A stretch of 54,308 nt of DNA from Halioxenophilus sp964342265 (GTDB lineage Bacteria > Pseudomonadota > Gammaproteobacteria > Pseudomonadales > Cellvibrionaceae): the NCBI GenBank assembly GCA_964342265.1, contig CAYFFE010000006.1:1-54308 (forward strand). Reading direction: 5' to 3'. This document shows positions 51,762-54,308 of this stretch, piece by piece. Within the stretch, counting starts at the first letter, position 1, and each line of letters begins with the position of its first letter. Made by a program: the position numbers and the translations under genes. A model generated the notes under the pieces. It was not told the origin of the DNA and ran no database searches. It saw nothing but the letters and a program-made list of their open reading frames with translations.

Positions 51762-52172
51762 ATGTATTATCAATGCGCACATTGCCACAAAGTCTTCGCC
51801 GAAAGCCAAGCCAAGTGCGACAACTGGATGGACGATAAGCGTAACTTAATTTGTCCCTACTGTGATGTGGCTTTAATGCCCGGTGAGCGTCAGAGCATAC
51901 CTTGGCGCCAGCGCATTAAACGCATTAATTACCAGCATTTAATTTGGGTGGCGGCTTTTTTTGTTGCATTAATTTTAATTGACCAGCGCGCGGGCTTACC
52001 GCTGATGTTTCCCTACGTGGCAAGCTTTCTAGCGCTGTTGGGCGTGTTATTTTACGGCTGGTTTTCTGGCAGTGGGCCCGAGCCCACCAAAACCGTGGAT
52101 ATTATTTTAGAAAAATCCGATACCGGTAACGTGTACGAATTTAAAGCCAACAACCCCGACGAAGGGGTTTAA
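51762..52172 (+). CDS. Zinc-ribbon two-TM membrane protein, function unknown
   Basis: A 136-residue hypothetical protein. Two CxxC pairs (Cys5/Cys8 and Cys31/Cys34) form a probable N-terminal zinc ribbon on the cytoplasmic side, followed by two membrane helices (about 60-74 and 83-101) and a short polar tail. I do not recognise a named family. It is 2 bases before arfB, so the two are likely co-translated; whether it has any link to ribosome rescue is unknown. The ribosome binding site is weak. Confidence 0.75.
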   Translation: MYYQCAHCHKVFAESQAKCDNWMDDKRNLICPYCDVALMPGERQSIPWRQRIKRINYQHLIWVAAFFVALILIDQRAGLPLMFPYVASFLALLGVLFYGWFSGSGPEPTKTVDIILEKSDTGNVYEFKANNPDEGV

Positions 52173-52174
52173 TC

Positions 52175-52606
52175 ATGGATGAATTTGAACACAGCGTGCC
52201 CATAAAACCGGGCGTGGATATTCCGCTCGATCAAATTCAGCTCAGCGCTATTCGCGCGCAAGGCGCTGGTGGCCAAAATGTTAATAAAGTCTCCAGTGCC
52301 ATACATTTGCGTTTTGATATTGGTGCATCCTCTTTACCGCAATCCATAAAAGATCGCCTGTTAGCTCAATCGGATCAGCGCATTACAAAAGACGGCGTTA
52401 TCATTTTAAAAGCGCAGGAATTTCGTACTCAGGAGCAAAACAAACACGCGGCCTTAACACGATTGCAAACGCTAATAAAAGACGCCAGCCAGGTACAAAA
52501 AAAACGTTTAACCACGCGGCCCACCCGCGCCTCCAAAGAGCGGCGACTGCAACAAAAAAATAAACGCGGCAACATAAAAGCTAATCGCGGCAAAGTGAGT
52601 TGGTAA
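52175..52606 (+). CDS. arfB: Alternative ribosome-rescue hydrolase ArfB
   Basis: A 143-residue peptidyl-tRNA hydrolase that frees stalled ribosomes without a codon in the A site. The catalytic GGQ (residues 32-34) is in QGAGGQNVNKVSSA, and the C-terminal tail is a basic helix (KKRLTTRPTRASKERRLQ) that enters the mRNA channel. Its short length and tail separate it from release factors RF1 and RF2. Confidence 0.95.
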   Translation: MDEFEHSVPIKPGVDIPLDQIQLSAIRAQGAGGQNVNKVSSAIHLRFDIGASSLPQSIKDRLLAQSDQRITKDGVIILKAQEFRTQEQNKHAALTRLQTLIKDASQVQKKRLTTRPTRASKERRLQQKNKRGNIKANRGKVSW

Positions 52607-52633
52607 ACCTCGATTTGTGGGAGTCGGCTTAAC

Positions 52634-53245
52634 GTGAGCGCGCAATTAATAAATACCCAAGCCATCTTATCCGGCCTGCACGAGCAAGGCTATGCCGTTG
52701 TGGACAACGCACTCTCTAGCGAATGCCTGTTAGACATCCAAGCCTACGCGCAAACACTCAACGAAAACGACTACAAACTTGCAGGCATTGGCCGAGGCCA
52801 AGCGCAAACCCACGCTGATATTCGCAGCGATAAAATTCATTGGTTAACCAATGGCGAGGAGCATTTAACTCGCTATTGGCAAGCGATGGAAACCCTGCGC
52901 GAGGCCATAAATCGCGAGTTTTATTTGGGGTTGTTTGATTACGAGTGCCATTTAGCCCAATACCAGCCGGGTAGTTTTTATCAAAAACACTTTGACGCTT
53001 TTCGTGGGCAATCCAACCGCAAGCTTTCGAATATTCTGTATCTTAACGAAAGTTGGAGCCCAAAACTGGGCGGCGAACTGATTATTTATCAGGAGCAATC
53101 CGAGCAAATAGAAGCACTAAGAGTGCTGCCAGAAGCGGGACGCATGGTCGTGTTTTTTAGTGAATGCTTCGCCCATGAGGTATTACCGGCAAAACAATTA
53201 CGCAAAAGCTTAACAGGGTGGTTTCGCAACCGGGCGGGGTTGTAG
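52634..53245 (+). CDS. 2OG-Fe(II) oxygenase (prolyl 4-hydroxylase-like)
   Basis: A 203-residue dioxygenase with GTG start. The iron residues are His119 and Asp121 in QKHFDAF and His181 in CFAHEVLP; Arg190 in LRKSLTGWF should hold 2-oxoglutarate. The motif spacing and YLNESW, GGELIIY segments match PHD-type/prolyl hydroxylases of the Pseudomonas PPHD class, which act on proteins such as EF-Tu. The substrate cannot be told from here. A terminator-like hairpin follows. Confidence 0.85.
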   Translation: MSAQLINTQAILSGLHEQGYAVVDNALSSECLLDIQAYAQTLNENDYKLAGIGRGQAQTHADIRSDKIHWLTNGEEHLTRYWQAMETLREAINREFYLGLFDYECHLAQYQPGSFYQKHFDAFRGQSNRKLSNILYLNESWSPKLGGELIIYQEQSEQIEALRVLPEAGRMVVFFSECFAHEVLPAKQLRKSLTGWFRNRAGL

Positions 53246-53299
53246 GAGTGCATCTTTTTGCTTTTTAGTCGATCAGGTTGGTGGCTCTGGTTTATTTAT

Positions 53300-53347
53300 A
53301 ATCTGGCCATTTTAAAACTTTGGGTGCTGACCAGATTTTTTGTTTTT
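53300..53347 (+). terminator. Terminator after the oxygenase gene
   Basis: AATCTGG (53300-53306) and CCAGATT (53331-53337) close a loop of 24 bases, followed by TTTTGTTTTT. The loop is long, so confidence is moderate. It reaches the stop of the convergent gene. Confidence 0.55.
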
Positions 53348-53885
53348 AACCGTTAGCGCTTTCGCCGGGTAATAAATAGTTTAGTAATTCATTTTCGTCT
53401 ATTGGGCCGGTAATTTTTTCGTTTAAAATTTCCCCTGGGTCAAAATATTCTCCAATTGTGTACCAAATGTTGCTGGCAATTTGTTCAGCTTGAGTTTCTG
53501 CTTGCCCTTGTTTTCTTGCTAATTCTTGATCGATCTCGTGCCACCATTTGTTGCCCAATACATCCGTGTTTCTAGTTAGGTTCATAATCCCATTGCTAAC
53601 TCCTAAAATTCGGTTATTGTCTCCGTTTTTAAAGTTACGAATACCTTCCTCAATGCCCAATTTTAGGCTTTTATAGTTTGGTAAGGCGCGCTGCTCCCAA
53701 GCTTGCACTGTGTCTGCAGGATTCCATTGGCTAGTGTCCACTACACCCTCGCAATGTTGGTACCAATCTTCTATGCATACTTCAAGAGCATGGAGGCAGC
53801 GGCTAAAATTCAGGAGTAGCTCTTCCATGTAATTAGTGCTGGAAAATTTTCGGGTAAGTAGTTTAGTTTTTAATTCTTCGTTCAC
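53346..53885 (-). CDS. Hypothetical protein, possible immunity partner
   Basis: A 179-residue soluble protein with GTG start after AAGGATAA. It is acidic, Trp-rich and mostly helical, with no signal peptide or membrane segment and no family I recognise. It starts 3 bases after the stop of the upstream frame, so they are translated together. If that frame is the end of a secreted toxin, this one is in the place of an immunity protein; that is inference from layout only. Confidence 0.7.
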   Translation of the reverse strand: MNEELKTKLLTRKFSSTNYMEELLLNFSRCLHALEVCIEDWYQHCEGVVDTSQWNPADTVQAWEQRALPNYKSLKLGIEEGIRNFKNGDNNRILGVSNGIMNLTRNTDVLGNKWWHEIDQELARKQGQAETQAEQIASNIWYTIGEYFDPGEILNEKITGPIDENELLNYLLPGESANG

Positions 53886-53888
53886 GAG

Positions 53889-54107
53889 TTATCCTTCGGT
53901 CCAATCAGTTAATTGTGGGGTTGAAGTCTTAAAACTATTGGGGCTTATAAAAATCTGCTCCCCACCCCCTTCAAGATAAAATTCTTCTGATCTATGTTTT
54001 TGGTATTCTTGCCCCGCAGCTTTTCCTTGCCAGGCTTTTATTCCATCCTTACCGACGGTGTGTTCAATATAGTAGCCGTTGTCATTCCAGGAGTCTTTAA
54101 CGGCCAT
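53889..54107 (-). CDS. C-terminal fragment of a toxin-like protein, possibly broken
   Basis: The frame encodes WNDNGYYIEHTVGKDGIKAW, KAAGQEYQK and EEFYLEGGGEQIFIS, the look of the end of a larger secreted or polymorphic-toxin protein, though I cannot name the family. Reading further upstream in the same frame gives 38 more protein-like codons (KAIKQSAVVFSNL...AYWSYELPANKTEW), then a TAG at 54222-54224, then an open frame to the window edge. So either a start lies just after the TAG or the gene is interrupted. The ATG at 54107 has no good ribosome site and lies inside what looks like a continuous domain. Confidence 0.4.
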   Translation of the reverse strand: MAVKDSWNDNGYYIEHTVGKDGIKAWQGKAAGQEYQKHRSEEFYLEGGGEQIFISPNSFKTSTPQLTDWTEG

Positions 54108-54272
54108 GGACTTGCGCCACTCGGTTTTATTGGCGGGTAATTCGTAGGACCAATAGGCACCATCGGCCTGCTCTGCGGAGGATAGGTTGGAGAAGACTAC
54201 GGCGGATTGTTTGATGGCCTTCTAGGTACCGGCGATACCCTCAGCAATGTAGTGGGGCTTAAGGGATAAATT

Positions 54273-54306
54273 AATTAGGGTTTTGATGATACATAAAACC
54301 CTAATT
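54273..54306. repeat. Perfect 12-bp inverted repeat at the right edge
   Basis: AATTAGGGTTTT (54273-54284) and AAAACCCTAATT (54295-54306) flank a 10-base loop. It lies upstream of the toxin-like fragment on the minus strand and could be a terminator or the edge of an inserted segment. Confidence 0.6.
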
Positions 54307-54308
54307 TG

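Overview
The window looks like a chromosomal segment of a Gram-negative gammaproteobacterium, most like the Cellvibrionaceae/Pseudomonas relatives. The grounds are gene order and content, not a database search. They include an rnpB-mraZ-dcw cluster with a meso-DAP type MurE, FtsL/Q/A and LpxC; a secA-argJ-mutT-yacG-coaE-pilDCB run; and the rsmI/lpoA-yraN-diaA-dolP set. GC content is middling, with clearly AT-rich patches around the type IV pilus genes.

Layout. Positions 1-8.7 kb are accessory: an AraC-type regulator, a collagen-linked choice-of-anchor I lipoprotein, a TIR-TM-PASTA-SH3 receptor-like gene split by a frameshift, a divergent PGDYG/SLATT-like two-TM protein, and a LemA-M48 membrane peptidase operon. 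A biosynthetic thiolase (8.9-10.1 kb) separates this from the outer-envelope set dolP-diaA-yraN-lpoA (minus) and rsmI (plus), followed by the RNase P RNA. From 15.5 to 33.7 kb lies the complete division and cell wall cluster mraZ-rsmH-ftsL-ftsI-murE-murF-mraY-murD-ftsW-murG-murC-ddlB-ftsQ-ftsA-ftsZ-lpxC, read from a sigma70 promoter overlapped by a textbook MraZ repeat operator. A 770-bp gene-poor stretch with two 16-bp tandem arrays precedes an M23 peptidase, secA, argJ and mutT. On the minus strand follow yacG, coaE, pilD, pilC, pilB and two tandem pilins, then nadC and metG. The right part carries apbC/mrp, dcd, a zinc-ribbon membrane protein, arfB and a 2OG-Fe(II) oxygenase on the plus strand. 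At the edge is a minus-strand pair that looks like the tail of a toxin-type gene and its downstream partner.

How the genes fit together. Most of the window is envelope biology: MurC-MurG, MraY and Ddl make lipid II; FtsW/FtsI polymerise and crosslink it under FtsQ/L/A/Z; LpoA and DolP support the periplasmic synthesis and outer membrane side; LpxC makes lipid A; SecA drives export; pilBCD assemble pili from the two pilins. The accessory left end is the best candidate for something undescribed: a TIR sensor/effector with external PASTA and SH3 modules, back to back with a two-TM SLATT-type protein. Non-coding novelty includes a small interspersed palindrome family, the 16-bp arrays after lpxC, a 15-bp repeat that stacks stop codons at the end of dcd, and mutually exclusive hairpins in the pilin leader.
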